The notes: a model not told the origin generated them from the sequence alone. A stretch of DNA of 64,000 nt from Heloderma charlesbogerti (GCA_026122225.1 JANEZZ010000728.1:3596001-3660000); one strand, 5' to 3'. Numbered from the stretch's first letter, positions 9,854 to 22,205 are shown. Made by a program: numbers and translations.

Positions 9854-12183
9854 CAGACATTTCAATCAGCACCACCTTGATGTGTTCACCTACCTGCTTC
9901 TTAGGTGGACTGAGATTATCAGTTTATTTTATGTAACTCACCATGCAGCATTTAGATGGGAGCAAAGTTTAATCATTAACTAGATTGATTTTAAAAGACC
10001 ATAGACTTCATTTACCAATATCCTGAGCTATCTGTTTCCATATGTGTAATTCATCACATCAGGAACATTATTAGACTTTGCCCTTACTTCAGTTTTCTTG
10101 TGGAAAATGCTTGTGTTAATTCCTGTTGTAACTGTTGTGATTACCATTTTATGAATAGTGTAATTCCCCCCCCCCCAGACAGATCTAGGGATCTTTTTTA
10201 TCTACAACATTCATCAAGTCTATTCATCTTCTAATCAATTAAAGAAACTACATCCTTTTAATGTTCATACAGACCTCTTGGAGAACGGGAGATACAAAAT
10301 AGGCAAGATTTACTAAGCAAACATCAGTGTGCACAAGACTGTGTATGCCCTTTGAAATAAAAATACTGTCCTTGTTTATAAAAAGTTTTGGACTACTGCC
10401 TGTTAAGCATTAGAATGGAACTTCCTATCTCCATGTGCAGTACCACAGAGATTAAAAAAATGGAATTCTCGAGAGGAAACAGTTTGCAGTCCAGAGACTG
10501 TAGTGGGGTTCAGACAACCACATCACATGTTAAAAGTCCAAGTGAGGAGATTGAGGGGCTTCATCTCATGGGTTATTCTCACCTCCTGTTGCTGCACCCA
10601 CCAGCCATATTTCCCCCACATATTTAGCAACCGTAAATAGGGAACTTAGATGTGTACTGACATATGGAGTGTCTCTATTACGTAGAGTGTCTCCACATTA
10701 GAGGGGATTGTTAAACATTTGAGCAGCTGGGTATGGGTGGAGTTTTGGTTCTGATTGTGCTGGGGACAGAAGAGACATGCCTTCCCTCCCCATGTGTTGT
10801 GTTTCTGCTAAGGATACCCACCCCACCCCATATCTGTGTGTATGTAATTAGTAAGGAAAAACAAGATACATAGTTGTATGTTACATATCTAGTGAATGTC
10901 TAGTTTGGCTCTAAATAGTGAAACTAGGAGCCAAGTGCAACTGAAGAAATAACCTGATGTTAACTTGCATGCTGTACCTAGCCTTTCACCCACAAAAGAA
11001 ATTTGAAGTTGAAACCTTTAATGTCATTATTGACCTCCTCACAACTGAACTATACAAACATCAAAATCTAAGATATCTTTTCACACCATTTTCAGAGCAT
11101 TCACAGAATGCATTTCTATCCAGGAACCAGATGTGGTATCACTAAACAACTGTGCCCTCTTTACGCTGAAATCTTGAATGATGGGTTGAAAAATGAAATC
11201 TCTCAGTTTTACCTTTTCATCTAAAACATGGGAATAGGAAAAATGTGCACCAACATGATTTGAATGATGTTTTCCCTAACATATTTGTTGTGTTTACGTT
11301 GTACCTGGCTCTTATGCTTTCAGATTGTGAGTCTGAATGTTTGTTTTACCAAAGCGGCGGCAGGGGAGGGGGGGATCAACATGGTTGGAGAACAGGCTCT
11401 GATTGTGTTGCTATAATTCTCAATTGAAAATGACTTGACAAAGAACATACCATTTGATGACTTATTATAGTGATAAATGTATATAAATATGCATAAAAAT
11501 GAGTATGAATTTTCATGCAGACCTTTTACCAAAGAATTTGCAAACTGATGTGAAAATGGGATGGAACAAACTTGTGCTTCAAAAAGTTTGAAATTTGTAG
11601 AAACTGAAACAGGCAGGTTCAGCCCCCATCCCTTGTTAAGGTCTTTTTCTTTCAGGAAAGCAGAGATTATGTTCCACTAAGATAATGTAGTAAAACGTAT
11701 TTTTTGTGCATCATTATACATAACACAGTCATATTTGACTCTGTGTGTGTTTGTGCCACAAAATGTTGTATGTGTAAATTTCAAGTTGTGGGTAGAGTAG
11801 GAGGCCCACTATAGCCTGCTCCGTGGATCTGGCCCTTTCTGGTCCTGTGCAAGTATGCCATACCTCTCACTCCCCACAACAAATATTTTCAGATCAACTC
11901 TTCTTTTTATGTTTAAGAAGCAGTTGCCTGGCCCTTTTTATGCTATTATTTTCATGTTGTTGAGTGAAGTTGCCACGGCCACGATAATTTTTTGCATTGG
12001 AGATGATCAATAAAAGCTCTTAAGCCGTGTATTTAAATGAATACTTACATTTGCTTCAATATTATCAACACCTTTTTATGCCTTACGGTATTTCAGACCA
12101 ACATAGCTTTGATCACAAAAATACTTGTGGAGTAGCTTTCTTCATGATAATGTGAATCCTTCCCAATTATAATTTTCTTAATA
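9854..12183. other. SLC9A2 intron 2, nothing identified
   Basis: AT-rich unique-looking sequence with a C tract near 10167-10178. No exon, RNA gene or confidently named repeat. Confidence 0.45.
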
Positions 12184-12345
12184 AAGAACATAAGAAGAGC
12201 TCTGCTGGATCAGACCAAAGGCATTCTGATCACACAGTGGCCAACCAAATGCCTACGGGAAGTCCACAAGCAGGACATGAGTGCAATAGCACCCTCCCAT
12301 GTGTGTTCCCCAGGAACTGGCATACAGAGGCATACTAATTCTGAT
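12184..12345 (+). repeat. interspersed repeat (CTGGATCAGACCAAAGG family), + copy
   Basis: Reads AAGAACATAAGAAGAGCTCT, then GCTGGATCAGACCAAAGGCA and AGTGGCCAACCAAATGCCTA. It is the reverse complement of the units at 3541 and 3885. Confidence 0.55.
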
Positions 12346-12524
12346 ACTGGAGGTATTATATAACCACCATGTCTAGTAGGTAAAAAATGAAAAAGTCCAA
12401 AGTAAATCCTAAATATTTTCACCAGATAATGTATATGATCTAATAACACACTAGTAGATTTTACCAGCCAAGCTCTGGAGATTTATGAAATATTTATAAA
12501 ATGTGCTATTATTATGTTAAGAGC

Positions 12525-12835
12525 ATAAGAACATAAGATGAGCTTTGCTATATCAGATCAAAGGGTCATTTAATCCAGCGTTCTGTTTCCTACAGTGACC
12601 AGATGCTTCTGGGAAGCCCAGAGTCAAAACATGGAGGCAACTTGCCTCCCCTGCTGTTTGCCTGCCGGCAACCGAAGCATATTGCTTCTGAGTCTAGAGG
12701 TTCTATTTAGGTGTCATGGTTAACAGGTGCTAAGAGACCTATCCTCTGTATAAATTTGTCTTCATACTTTTTAAAGTAATCTGAACCAGGGACCATCACC
12801 GTTTCTTATGGCAGCAAATTCTATACATTAATAAT
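12525..12835 (+). repeat. old LINE-like repeat, longer copy of the same family
   Basis: Starts AGCATAAGAACATAAGATGAGC and continues past the shared part into TCCTCTGTATAAATTTGTCT, TTTTTAAAGTAATCTGAACC and CTTATGGCAGCAAATTC. This order is seen widely in reptile genomes as the 3' part of an old non-LTR element. Family not assigned. Confidence 0.45.
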
Positions 12836-13900
12836 GCATACCTTTAAATATGCATTTAAATTAATAATCCGTAATACAATGCCTAATAATATAATTAATT
12901 AGTAATGTGTAACTTGGGCATTTTTGATGAGATATTTGGATCTTCTGTCTGCTGAACATTCTTTGGTATGTATTCTCTCACTGCTGGTTTAATGAAATTT
13001 TAGAGTTTTCTAGTAATGTTTTATTAGTGCTTGTGTTTTGTATTGTTATTTTTTATTTGTAAACAGTTCTGTGATTTCTGATGATGAGTAGCATATACAT
13101 TTAAAAATTAAATAATACATATCCCCAGTCATCTTTTTTTCTAAATTTAAAAGCCCGAAACGCTTTTTTTTTTTTTTATAGGGAAGGCAATCATTTTGGT
13201 TGTAGAATGCTAGGAGTTGTAAGACTTTTTTTCTAACTAAATAGGCATAAGATTGCACCTTAAGATACCCTTTTTTAAATAAGACCACCAGAACTGTACA
13301 CAGTATTATAACTGTGACCACACCATAGATTTATATAAATATTTTGTGAATGCACTCACATTTTTTAATTTTGTTTTTAAAGAAGATACCCTCACAGAAT
13401 CCTCCAAACTGATCCTTAAACTCCACTGAATTTAAACCCCCTCCACCAACAATTTGAGGGTTTGGTATTTTAAAAGGAAACTGCTGATGGCGGTATTTTC
13501 TTTTGGGATTCCCTTTTGCTTGCTTTTTCTGACGTTTCTGTTGTAAGTTTTCATATTGGGCCAGTTCAGTCAAAATAATCCCAGCTTAATCAGCCATGCA
13601 CTGATCTTGGTGCTTGAATCATGGTTACAAGCTATATTATGGTTATAAGAGTTTCCAGCTATCCAAAACACAAAATTACGATTTAACCTTACATTCCAAA
13701 CCACAATACTAAACTAAGATTTGATCTCTATTCTATAGGATAATTGGTTTCTTCCATTCAGCGGAGTTTAAACAGGTTGACTGTGATTCAAGCATGATAC
13801 TTGAAAGGCCCAGTTTATATGTTCAGTAGAATGAAGTGATAAAGCTTTTCCTGGGCTGTACTACTTCAGGTAGTAGGAGGGGGAAGAAATACTGGAAAAT

Positions 13901-13953
13901 TCTATCTATCTATCTATCTATCTATCTATCCTATCTCCATCCATCCATCCATC
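13901..13953 (+). repeat. (TCTA)n and (CATC)n microsatellites
   Basis: Seven TCTA units followed by four CATC units after a short CTATCTC spacer. Confidence 0.95.
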
Positions 13954-14544
13954 CTTCCATGCCTGCACAGACAAGATTCTTATGTCTGGGAGAAGGGTTT
14001 AGCTTTGCTTTCTTCGTGGCATGCTATTTTTCTACACACTGATCTTCTTGTTCTTGTTCTTCTCCTTCTCCTTGTACATTCAAATATGCAACTCTCCACT
14101 TGCAACCCAAAGTGGTAATGTCCAGAAAACGCATGACTGCTTCATTCTGCTGAATATAAACTGGGCCAATGCCTAGGTTTAATGGCTGACATTTGATAGG
14201 AAGAAGGAATGCCTGGGGAACGGAACAAGGAAGTGAGCAGGCTGCTTTAATATGAGATGGGAATGCACTGTTGAAAGTTCAGTTTCTGTCTCCTGTACAT
14301 TTAATCCCTTGTTAAGGTGTTTCAAAGCAAAGACAGTTTGGGGGCATAAATGTTGTGCTCACTCTCTCAATTTTGAAAACTCCCTTCAAATTAAGTCTGT
14401 TTAAATATGAATTCTGAAATATGAATTCTTCCCAGACTTTTTTTACTTTGCTGTGGTCCAGTTCACATTTGTGATCAGTAGTGTGGTTGCTCCTTTTTAA
14501 AGCAACAACATAAGCACAGCTCCATGCAGGAAACCTATAACTGT

Positions 14545-14942
14545 GTTTGCACATACTGCTAAAGCATAGTTTACTATGATGTGCAATGCCTCTCTCCTTC
14601 TATCTCCTCCCGCTCCCCTCTGCTCTTCCTCCGTTGGAGTTGTCAGGCAATCAAAAGCATTTGCTTCCATTTTCGACTAGTTACACATTAGCTGCATAGG
14701 GCAGACTGCAGTTTGTTCAAAAAAGCCAACTTCAGACCACGGTTAATTATCTTGGCTTGTTTGGGTAAAACAAACACTGACTGCAGTTCCCAGTTTGGTC
14801 ATAAAGCAAACTGTGGTTACTTTAACATGGAAGCAAATGCTGTGCCAGAGGAGGAGAGTGGAGCAGGGAGAATGCATTTACCTGAAGCTCATTCACGTAG
14901 CACTAAGCTAAGGTTTAGCAAGGTTTAGCATTATGCACAAAC
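14545..14942. mobile_element. candidate nonautonomous TIR element
   Basis: Left end GTTTGCACATACTGCTAAA and right end TTTAGCATTATGCACAAAC are imperfect inverted repeats of 19 bases. Inside, a second inverted pair is visible: AGCATTTGCTTCCATTTT near 14657 against ATGGAAGCAAATGCTGT near 14827. No clear target duplication, so the superfamily is open. Confidence 0.5.
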
Positions 14943-15275
14943 CAGACCAACGTGAAGCAGTTTCCTGTGTGATTCTATCCATTTCCACCATGCAGTTGCT
15001 AACTGTAAAAACATAAAGATAGTGCTGGCATGATAAAAAAAACCCTTCAGAACTTCCTAGATCCTGCACATTAAGGCTGCAATCCTATACACATTTACCT
15101 GAAACTAAACCCTGTTGAACTCAATGGAGATTACTTCTGAGTAGACACAGTGGTACAGCTACATAATTCTAGACCCTGGAGTTAATGATCTAATGGGGCG
15201 GGGCTTTAGATGGCCATGTGTACTACTTTGTGAAGCATACAAGTGACATTCCTTTTCAACCCCCCTCCTCCAGTC

Positions 15276-15497
15276 CATTTATTTATTTATTATTACATTT
15301 ATATCCCACCTTTCTTTCTTCTTAAAAGGAACCCAGGGTGCTAATATGATCCTCCTCCTCTCCATTTTATCCTCAAAAAACCCCATGGTTTTAGTTAGGT
15401 TGAGAGTAAACGACTGACAAAGTAAGCTACATGGCTGAGTGGGGACTAGAACCAGATCTCCCGATCCCGATACTAACCACTACACCATACTGGCTTT
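15276..15497 (-). repeat. Sauria-like tRNA-derived SINE
   Basis: On the - strand it starts AGCCAGTATGGTGTAGTGGT (box A) and has GGTTCTAGTCCCC (box B) about 30 bases later. It continues with CACTCAGCCATGTAGCTTAC, a GAGGATAAAATGG-like region (here TTGAGGATAAAATGGAGAGG) and ends in a TAAATAAATAAAT tail. This layout is that of the Sauria SINE of squamates, whose tail is shared with a LINE partner. Confidence 0.8.
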
Positions 15498-15554
15498 ACA
15501 TCTGCCTCTACATTCCTGATATGTTAGAACAACAACAACCAAACTATTCCCTAA

Positions 15555-15580
15555 TAATAATAATAATAATAATAATACCT
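15555..15580 (+). repeat. (AAT)n microsatellite
   Basis: Eight to nine AAT units. Confidence 0.95.
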
Positions 15581-16022
15581 GAGCATGTGCAGTTTTGCAT
15601 TTTAGTCTCAGTTGCATCATAGCACTATCATTACTATAGGAATAAGATGTGGTCTGCTTCTTCTGCTCTGCTGCCCTCATCATCTGCCACTCTCTCGGTG
15701 GTAATTTGGGGAGGGGACTGGGTTGGGTGGGCTGCAGGGCCTTGGACCTCCACCTCAAGCTGCAACACTGAGTGACATGCGTAGGATTTCACATTTAAGC
15801 ACATTCATTCCAATGCGAGAGCATTAAAATACATGCCCTTAAGAGAAATCATCAGGAGTTAAAAGTAAATTTGGCTCAATCATGTTCCATGATCATATAT
15901 TTTCTGTTTTGAAAATTATTGTAGCATTTCTTTCTAATTGTTCTATTGTCACAATATATATATATATTTCCACTGAGATTATGTGAAAAGGATTTTAAAA
16001 AGTTAAACTTTTCCTTTCCTAG

Positions 16023-16273
16023 GTCCTGTACAACTTGTTCAAGTCTTTCTGCCAGATGCGTACAATTGAGCCCATTGACATATTTGCTGGAATTGCTAAT
16101 TTCTTCGTAGTTGGCATTGGTGGAGTTTTGATTGGAATCATTCTGGGATTTGTGGCAGCTTTTACTACTCGCTACACCCATAAAATCAGAGTGATTGAAC
16201 CACTATTTGTCTTCTTATACAGTTACCTGTCATACATAACAGCTGAAATGTTTCACCTCTCAGGTATTATGGC
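16023..16273 (+). CDS. SLC9A2: SLC9A2 exon 3: membrane core
   Basis: Acceptor TTTCCTAG|GTCCTGTAC, donor GTAAGT at 16274. It enters in phase 0 (VLYNLFKSF) and leaves after two bases of an Ala codon. Three hydrophobic stretches are visible: [19 protein letters not shown], the segment after [11 protein letters not shown], and the start of MFHLSGIMA. The conserved [10 protein letters not shown] is the family's helix with the carboxylate (Glu346 in NHE1) important for transport and inhibitor binding. Confidence 0.95.
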
Positions 16274-16911
16274 GTAAGTATCCATAAAAATGTACTGTGC
16301 TAAGAATACCATGAATGTATTAGAAACGTTGACCTCTGCTCTTACTTTAAACTAAATAGGATCTAGCCGTGTGAGTTGCGGATATTCACAGGGGCTAGTA
16401 TTCAATTTAGTAGGCTTAGTGTGAAGCATAGTTAAATAATTAAAGGTGTAATGTTAGCTTTTCTCCAGATTAGTTTATTGATTTCTGTGGGTTCATCTGG
16501 AAGGAAATGGTTTCAGAATTACGACCCAACTTTCTATACCCATTCACATTAGAGATGGGGTTTATAAAGTGAAATCCTATCTGACTAAGGTTGGCCAATC
16601 TTTATCAATGCAATCGTATGGCCATTTGACACATTATATATCCTCCCACATTTCACAGATGTGTCATACCAAGGGTCATTGCCTGAATATTCCTCCTCAT
16701 ATTAGAAATTGCTGAAGGACTGCTATATGTTGCATAATAGGATATGTACAGGGTATGTACATAAAAGGGCATGCAAGTAAATTGACCACAACAGTTGCCT
16801 TGATATTTATTTGGTTGTTTCCTCAAATCTCACATACCCTGTTTTTCATGTGCATTCACATTTTTAAAAGAGTGTTTAATAAAATATTTTAATCTCACGC
16901 TTGATCTTGTT
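16274..16911. other. SLC9A2 intron 3, 5' part
   Basis: Consensus donor GTAAGT, then AT-rich sequence with nothing identified. Confidence 0.5.
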
Positions 16912-17047
16912 CAGCTTTCCCCAACCTGATGCCCTCCAGATGTTTTGGGCTTCAGTTTCCATCAGCCCCCGCCAGCATGGCCAATGGTCAGGAATGATGG
17001 GAGCTGTAGTTCAAAACATCTGGAGGGCACTAAGTTGAGGCAGGCTA
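16912..17047. repeat. foldback MITE, CCAGATGTTTTGG family
   Basis: Left arm TTCCCCAACCTGATGCCCTC pairs with right GAGGGCACTAAGTTGAGGC. Central CAGCATGGCCAATGG as in the 61427 copy. Confidence 0.75.
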
Positions 17048-17109
17048 CTTTAGTTGTACTTGTAGAATAGCTGCAGTCATAAAATTCAGCAACAGGTGTT
17101 ATGTTAGCT

Positions 17110-17240
17110 GGTGGGGCATAGTATTTAAGAGACTAGACTAGGAATCATATTCCTGTTTCAAATCTTGCTACTGCCATAAGCTTATTGGGTGACAAGCCAA
17201 TCTACATCAGGCTCAGCCTCAAACCCCCGTTCCCTGCCTG
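17110..17240 (+). repeat. diverged tRNA-derived SINE fragment
   Basis: AGCTGGTGGGGCATAGTATT resembles a SINE box A region and TGTTTCAAATCTTGC a box B. The head is old and the tail is not recognised. Confidence 0.4.
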
Positions 17241-17714
17241 CTCCCCACTCCCAGTCTGGGCCACGGGAATAATAATGCTACATTACTTTATAGGGTTTTT
17301 TTAAAAAGTAAGTATCACAATATGGTGTATATAAAGTGCTGTGAACATTGTGATGGCAGTATCCAACGCTGGCGATTTGCCAGTGCCCTTTAGGTTGCAC
17401 TGGCAGGAATGACTGCCAGCACAACGGGAAGCTAGCGCTTCCTACAGCAGCCCCAGAAAGTAGTGGAAACTAGCATTTATAGGATGGAACAGGTCAGCAG
17501 AGCTCCATCTAAAATAGACGGTTCACCTATGTTTAAAATGCTTTACATTTTAAAATTTATTTATTTAATAGATTTATATACCACTCACCATATTTAAAAA
17601 TATCTTTAGGTGGTTTACAGGGAGATAAATAAATTAAAATACATCATAATATACATTAAAATACATCAAAATACATATGAATAAATGCAAAAAACAATTC
17701 ATATAAAGCATTGC

Positions 17715-18640
17715 CATGGGGTTCCACAGGGCTCTATTTTATCCCCTATGCTGTTCAACATCTAACAGCTGGGGGAGGTTATCCGGAGGTGTAGGCTGAG
17801 GTGCCACCAATATGCGGATGACACCCAGCTCTGCCTCTCTTTCTCATCAAACCCAGGTGAGGTAGTGGCTGTTCTGAATCAGTGCCTGGGCATGGTAATG
17901 GACTGGATGAGGGCCAATAAACTGAAACTCAATCCAGACAAGATGGAGGTACTGTTAGTGGGTGGTTCGTCTGCCCGGCTAGGTGATATTCAACTTGTTC
18001 TGATGGGGGTTGCACTCCCCCTAAAGGATCAGATTCGGAGTTTGGGGGTGCTCTTGGACCCAGAACTGTCACTTGAGGCACAGGGGAACTCAGTGGCACT
18101 GAGCACTTTTTATCAGCTTAGGCTGGTATACCAACTACGCCCTTATCTGGGCAGAGATAGCCTAGCTACAGTTATCCATGCTCTGATAACTTCTCGTCTG
18201 GTTTACTGCAATGTGTTATACGTGGGGCTGCCTTTGAAAACCATCCAGAAACTTCAGCTGGTCCAAAATAGGGCAGCATGATTGTTTACAGGGACTGGCA
18301 AACGAGTTCATATTATGCCAGTACTTTTCTAGCTGCACTGGCTGCCAGTCCATTTCTGGGCCTGATTCAGAGTGCTGGTATTAACATTCAAAGCCCTTAA
18401 TGGCTTGGGGCCAGGTTATCTGAAGGATCACCTTCCATATGTGCCTACCCAGAACTTAAGATCATCATCAGCGGCTCTTCTCCGTGAGCCCCGCCAAAGG
18501 AAGTGAGGCGGGTGGCTACTAGGAGGAGGGCCTTTTCTGCTGCGGCACCCCAGCTGTGGAATGAGCTCCCTAGTGAGGCTCGCCTGGCACCTACATTGTA
18601 TTCCTTCCGGCGCTAGGTGAAGACCTTTTTATTTTCCCAG
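17715..18640 (+). mobile_element. L2-clade LINE fragment, ORF2 3' part
   Basis: Conceptual translation shows the reverse transcriptase RQG-type motif (ATGGGGTTCCACAGGGCTCT, Gly-Val-Pro-Gln-Gly), QYADDTQL near 17812, an open stretch at 17865-18281 (WMRANKLKLNPDKMEVLLVG, SLGVLLDPELSLEAQ, ITSRLVYCN-LYVGLP) and a VQNRAA end. Downstream frames contain stops and a frameshift (HWLPV, LVLTFKALNGLGPGYL). The 3' UTR continues to an AATAAATAAA-like tail near 18848. It is a dead 5'-truncated copy in intron 3. Confidence 0.88.
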
Positions 18641-18859
18641 GCATTTTAGCATTTTAGCTTTCTAGACTTCTGGCTTTGCTGTTTTAAATCTGTATTTTAA
18701 ATCTCTGCATTGCTGCTGGGTTTTATTCTGGTTGTTATATTGTGGTTTTAATGTTTTTATATTTTATATTGTTTTACTGTGTGCTTTTTGGTTTTAATTT
18801 TTGTGAACTGCCCAGAGCGCTTCGGCTATTGGGTGGTACAGAAATGAAATAAATAAAGA

Positions 18860-19068
18860 AATACGATATTTATAAAAACATTAAAACCAAATATTAACAA
18901 CAACATAATTAACAAACAAGGCAGTACACTCATTCAGGGAAGGCCTGGGTAAAGAAATGCATCTTTAATTGATGCCTAAAGCATGCCACAGTTGTCACCT
19001 CCCAAATACCAGGGGAAAGGCATTTCATAATATGGACACCACCATGGAGAGGGTGTGCATTTAAAATA
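18860..19068 (-). repeat. LINE 3' UTR-like fragment
   Basis: AAGGCCTGGGTAAAGAAATGC and AGGGGAAAGGCATTTCATAA resemble the antisense text near 31810-32000 (CCCAGGGAATGTCTGGGTG). It is probably an old LINE end and the hAT-type element at 19077 inserted next to or into it. Confidence 0.4.
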
Positions 19069-19919
19069 GTAATACCTAGGGATGTATGAAAATTACTTAC
19101 CTTGAACGAAATTTGATTCGCGGTGGGGGGGAGGCGCTCTGTCCCTCCCCCCCGAAATTCTGGCCGGGGGGGGAGGCGCTCCATCCCTCCACCCCCAAAT
19201 CCTGGCCGGCTGGGTCGCAAATGGCGGCGGCTGTAGCCGCCGCCGTTTGCGTCCCTGCAGTCAGCCGTGATAGGCTACGTAAATGTTTACGTAGCCTATC
19301 ACGGCTGAGTAAAAAACAAACGAACAAACCGCGCGTACGCAAATGGCAGCGCCCATGGGCGCCGCCATTTGCGTTCCTTATTTTGGCACGTCTAGTCTAC
19401 GTAAACATTTACTTAGACTACGGCGAAAATAAGGGGAACGCAAATAGCGTAGCGTCTACGCTATTTGCATTCCCCTTATTTTCGCCGTAGTCTACGTAAA
19501 TGTTTATGTAGACTAGACGTGCCAAAATAAGGAACGCAAATGGTGGCGCCCATGGGCGCCGCCATTTGTGTACGCGTAGTGTGCTTTTTTTTACTAAAAA
19601 AAACATTTTTACTAAAATTAAACATTTACGTAGCCTATCACGGTATTTTTAAAAAATCTAGCCGTGATAGGCTATGTAAATCTTTTTTTTTTTTATTACT
19701 GGAAATGGCGGTGGCGGCAGCTGGTCGGAAGACCAGCCGCCGCTGCACCGCCGCCGGAGCCGCCGCCGCCGCTGCCCGGAGGATTCGCCCAAGGTAAGTC
19801 CCATCCCGGCGGGGTGGCAGGGGCAGACCGTTTCGCCACCAATTTCGGGGGGCCGAATGCGCTGGCATTTGGCCTCCCCGAGATTCGTGGTGAAATTCTC
19901 TGACATCCCTAGTAATACC
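19069..19919. mobile_element. hAT-type palindromic element, copy 1, with 8-bp TSDs
   Basis: The element proper is 19077-19911 (835 bp). The 8-bp target duplication GTAATACC is exact at 19069-19076 and 19912-19919. Ends are TAGGGATG and CATCCCTA. An 8-bp duplication with TAGGGRTG ends is the hAT signature. No transposase is encoded. The terminal 100-200 bases are GC- and CpG-rich. The interior is a series of dyads: a TACGTAAATGTTTACGTA stem near 19275, a large stem centred near 19457 with arms of about 115 bases, and a third near 19625-19675. Both ends carry an outward-facing CAAG|GTAAGT (minus strand at 19095-19100, plus strand at 19794-19799). Confidence 0.88.
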
Positions 19920-20279
19920 ACAGATTAAATACAATTGTAATATTCTCACTTTAAATGTTGGAAATCAGTTTTACTGTAACAGGAATAACAACATTTAGGG
20001 TGCAATCTCATGCACGTTTAGATAGAAAAAAGTCGTACAATTCCCAAGATGCCCCAACCAGCATGGTAATTAGTAATTCAGAGAAATGCTAATAGAGTGA
20101 ATGGGTTGATGTCTAAAACTATAAACAGAATGTAAATGTGGAAAATATATCAATGTAAATAAGGTTAGACGAGCCTCTTTGTTAGATATGAATCTAAATA
20201 GAGTAACATTAATCTTGACCTAATTCTGAAATGTCCCATCTCTTCTCTTGGCTTCTATTAATAGCATTTTAGTAGTTTC

Positions 20280-20445
20280 CAGTTTCCTTCTGTTTCTAAT
20301 TCAGATGTCAGTTTCAGCACTTCATGCCACTGAGGAAGTGGGCTCTAATCCATGAAAGTTTATGGCACAATAAATCTGTTAGCCTTTAAGGTGCCCCAAG
20401 ACTCTTTGTTGTGTTTGTTGTAACAGACTACCAAGGCTACCCTTT
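20280..20445 (+). repeat. interspersed repeat with CACTGAGGAAGTGGGCT core
   Basis: Contains TGAGGAAGTGGGCTCTAATC, ATGAAAGTTTATGGCACAAT and TAAATCTGTTAGCCTTTAAG, a text I recognise as a widespread sauropsid repeat (usually with CTCACGAAAGCTTATGC). The superfamily is uncertain. Confidence 0.5.
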
Positions 20446-22205
20446 TAGAACATTTAATTAGGTACATAATGAGCTCCCAAGCTATAAATAAGGTGGTTGT
20501 CCTTTTTATGATACAGAGTCATTTTCCCAGTCATTTGCTGGAATAACTATTTCATAATGGCAACTAGTCTAACTTGTAGACATCTGAGGGAAATAGGTAT
20601 CTATTGATCCTTGTGTTCCTTCCTGATGCCAGTCTATGTCTTGCTTTATGATGATCAATTTGTTCTTCGTATGAATTCAGATGTGCTGATCCATATTCTG
20701 TGTGGGACACAAGAACAATCTACTTCTCAATAAAATATTCAAAACAGTATGTTAGTTTCCATGTTGCTTGGTTTCAGTAGGTACAAACTTGCACACAGCA
20801 TCTTGAATCCAGGTGAAATCAACGGGATTTAGGCAGCCAAACAGTGATCAGAATTGCAGCTAAGCAAATTTGCTATTGATTTTTTTCCTTCTTAAATAAT
20901 GTTTTAGTTTCATTCACAGTCTGTTAATATGCTTAGAAATAGCTAGGGATATTGTGGGAATATCTTGGGATGTTTATTCCAGGACATGTACCACTTTTAA
21001 ACTACACTGATATATCCATAATCAGGATGGTCACTGAAGGATTCTTACCTAAGGCATACTTAGAAGTGAAGAAGCAATTCATTAGTAATTACATGAAATG
21101 GAAGACAGTTATTCTGGAAATGCGAACATGGCTAGTTTGTAGTACTGTTTTAGCTGGATCCTTGTTTAACTTGAACCACTGTCAAAATCAGTGAAGATAT
21201 AACATGTAACCACAGTTGAGGCATCAGTAGGAATTCCTGTGACCAACTATAATTTCTTAACTGCAGTTCATAGATTATGTCTACTACACCAGCCTAGAGT
21301 CAGGCTTCCCAGACACAACCATTCATAACCATTAGCCAGAGGCTTACTTCACAAATGAATAGAGTAGTCCAGCCCCCTAGACTGAGCTGGCAAAGGTGTT
21401 ATTTTCTGACAAGATGTATATATGGCATGCTATAATCAGAACTAGGCTCAAAGCCAGATCATTGAGCTAAAGGTTCATTACCCTAGAAATGTCCTTTGTT
21501 CAGTTTTATTCCTCATAAATAGTCCTATGAGCTTACCATTTTACACAGGCTCCTGGTATTGTGCTACAGTTGTATGAAGGCTTCTTATTGGTATATGGGT
21601 TGAGTATCTATGGTGTTTTGCCTAATGGAAAATGAAGGGGAATGCATACCAGTGGGCAGCTTCAGAGCTGTTTTTTGAAAAGCTTCATACCCAGGACCTG
21701 AAGTGACCTTTAATGAAAAACCATGAGAATTGGTTAGCATAAAAAAACTGTTTTTGAAAATTTAGCATTTTGTCTGTACTCTTAATTCTTGCATGAAGCA
21801 AGTAGAACTTTGATTTATTTGATTTTAATTTTATTCCAGTTTTTGCGCCTTGGTAGAATGATTTGCAATTTAGAGGCTCATTGAAACTTTTGTAAAGTTT
21901 AGTAGTAGGTCAAAGAAACTTGACTGTATCTAGTGATCTAGATTTTTCCAGTCACCAGACAGAAACTGCCTTGTTTGTGCAGGGTGACTTGCAGTACTGG
22001 TAGGTCCATGATGAAATGCAGTTTATATTGTCATTAAACCCTTTTTCTTTTCCTGGTTTAAAGATGGTTTTAGATAAGTGAATGTGATTATTCCAGTTTC
22101 GCTTAAGCCAAATGAAATCAAAGGTCTTAAGGCCTTTTGTTGGATAACTAGGCAGAGAAACAAAATAAAAATTAGAGCATTGGTATTTACTTGGACATAC
22201 GTTAT
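20446..22205. other. SLC9A2 intron 3, nothing identified
   Basis: AT-rich. No exon, RNA gene or confidently named repeat seen. Confidence 0.45.

Noticed and set aside
19260..19700. CRISPR-like array of palindromic repeats
   Set aside because: The repeats are unequal dyads of a DNA transposon in a vertebrate genome, with no regular spacers.
19086..19949. Several open frames of 80-134 codons in the hAT-type element
   Set aside because: They arise from GC-rich palindromic sequence read on both strands and give Ala/Arg/Pro-rich low-complexity products. No transposase motif.
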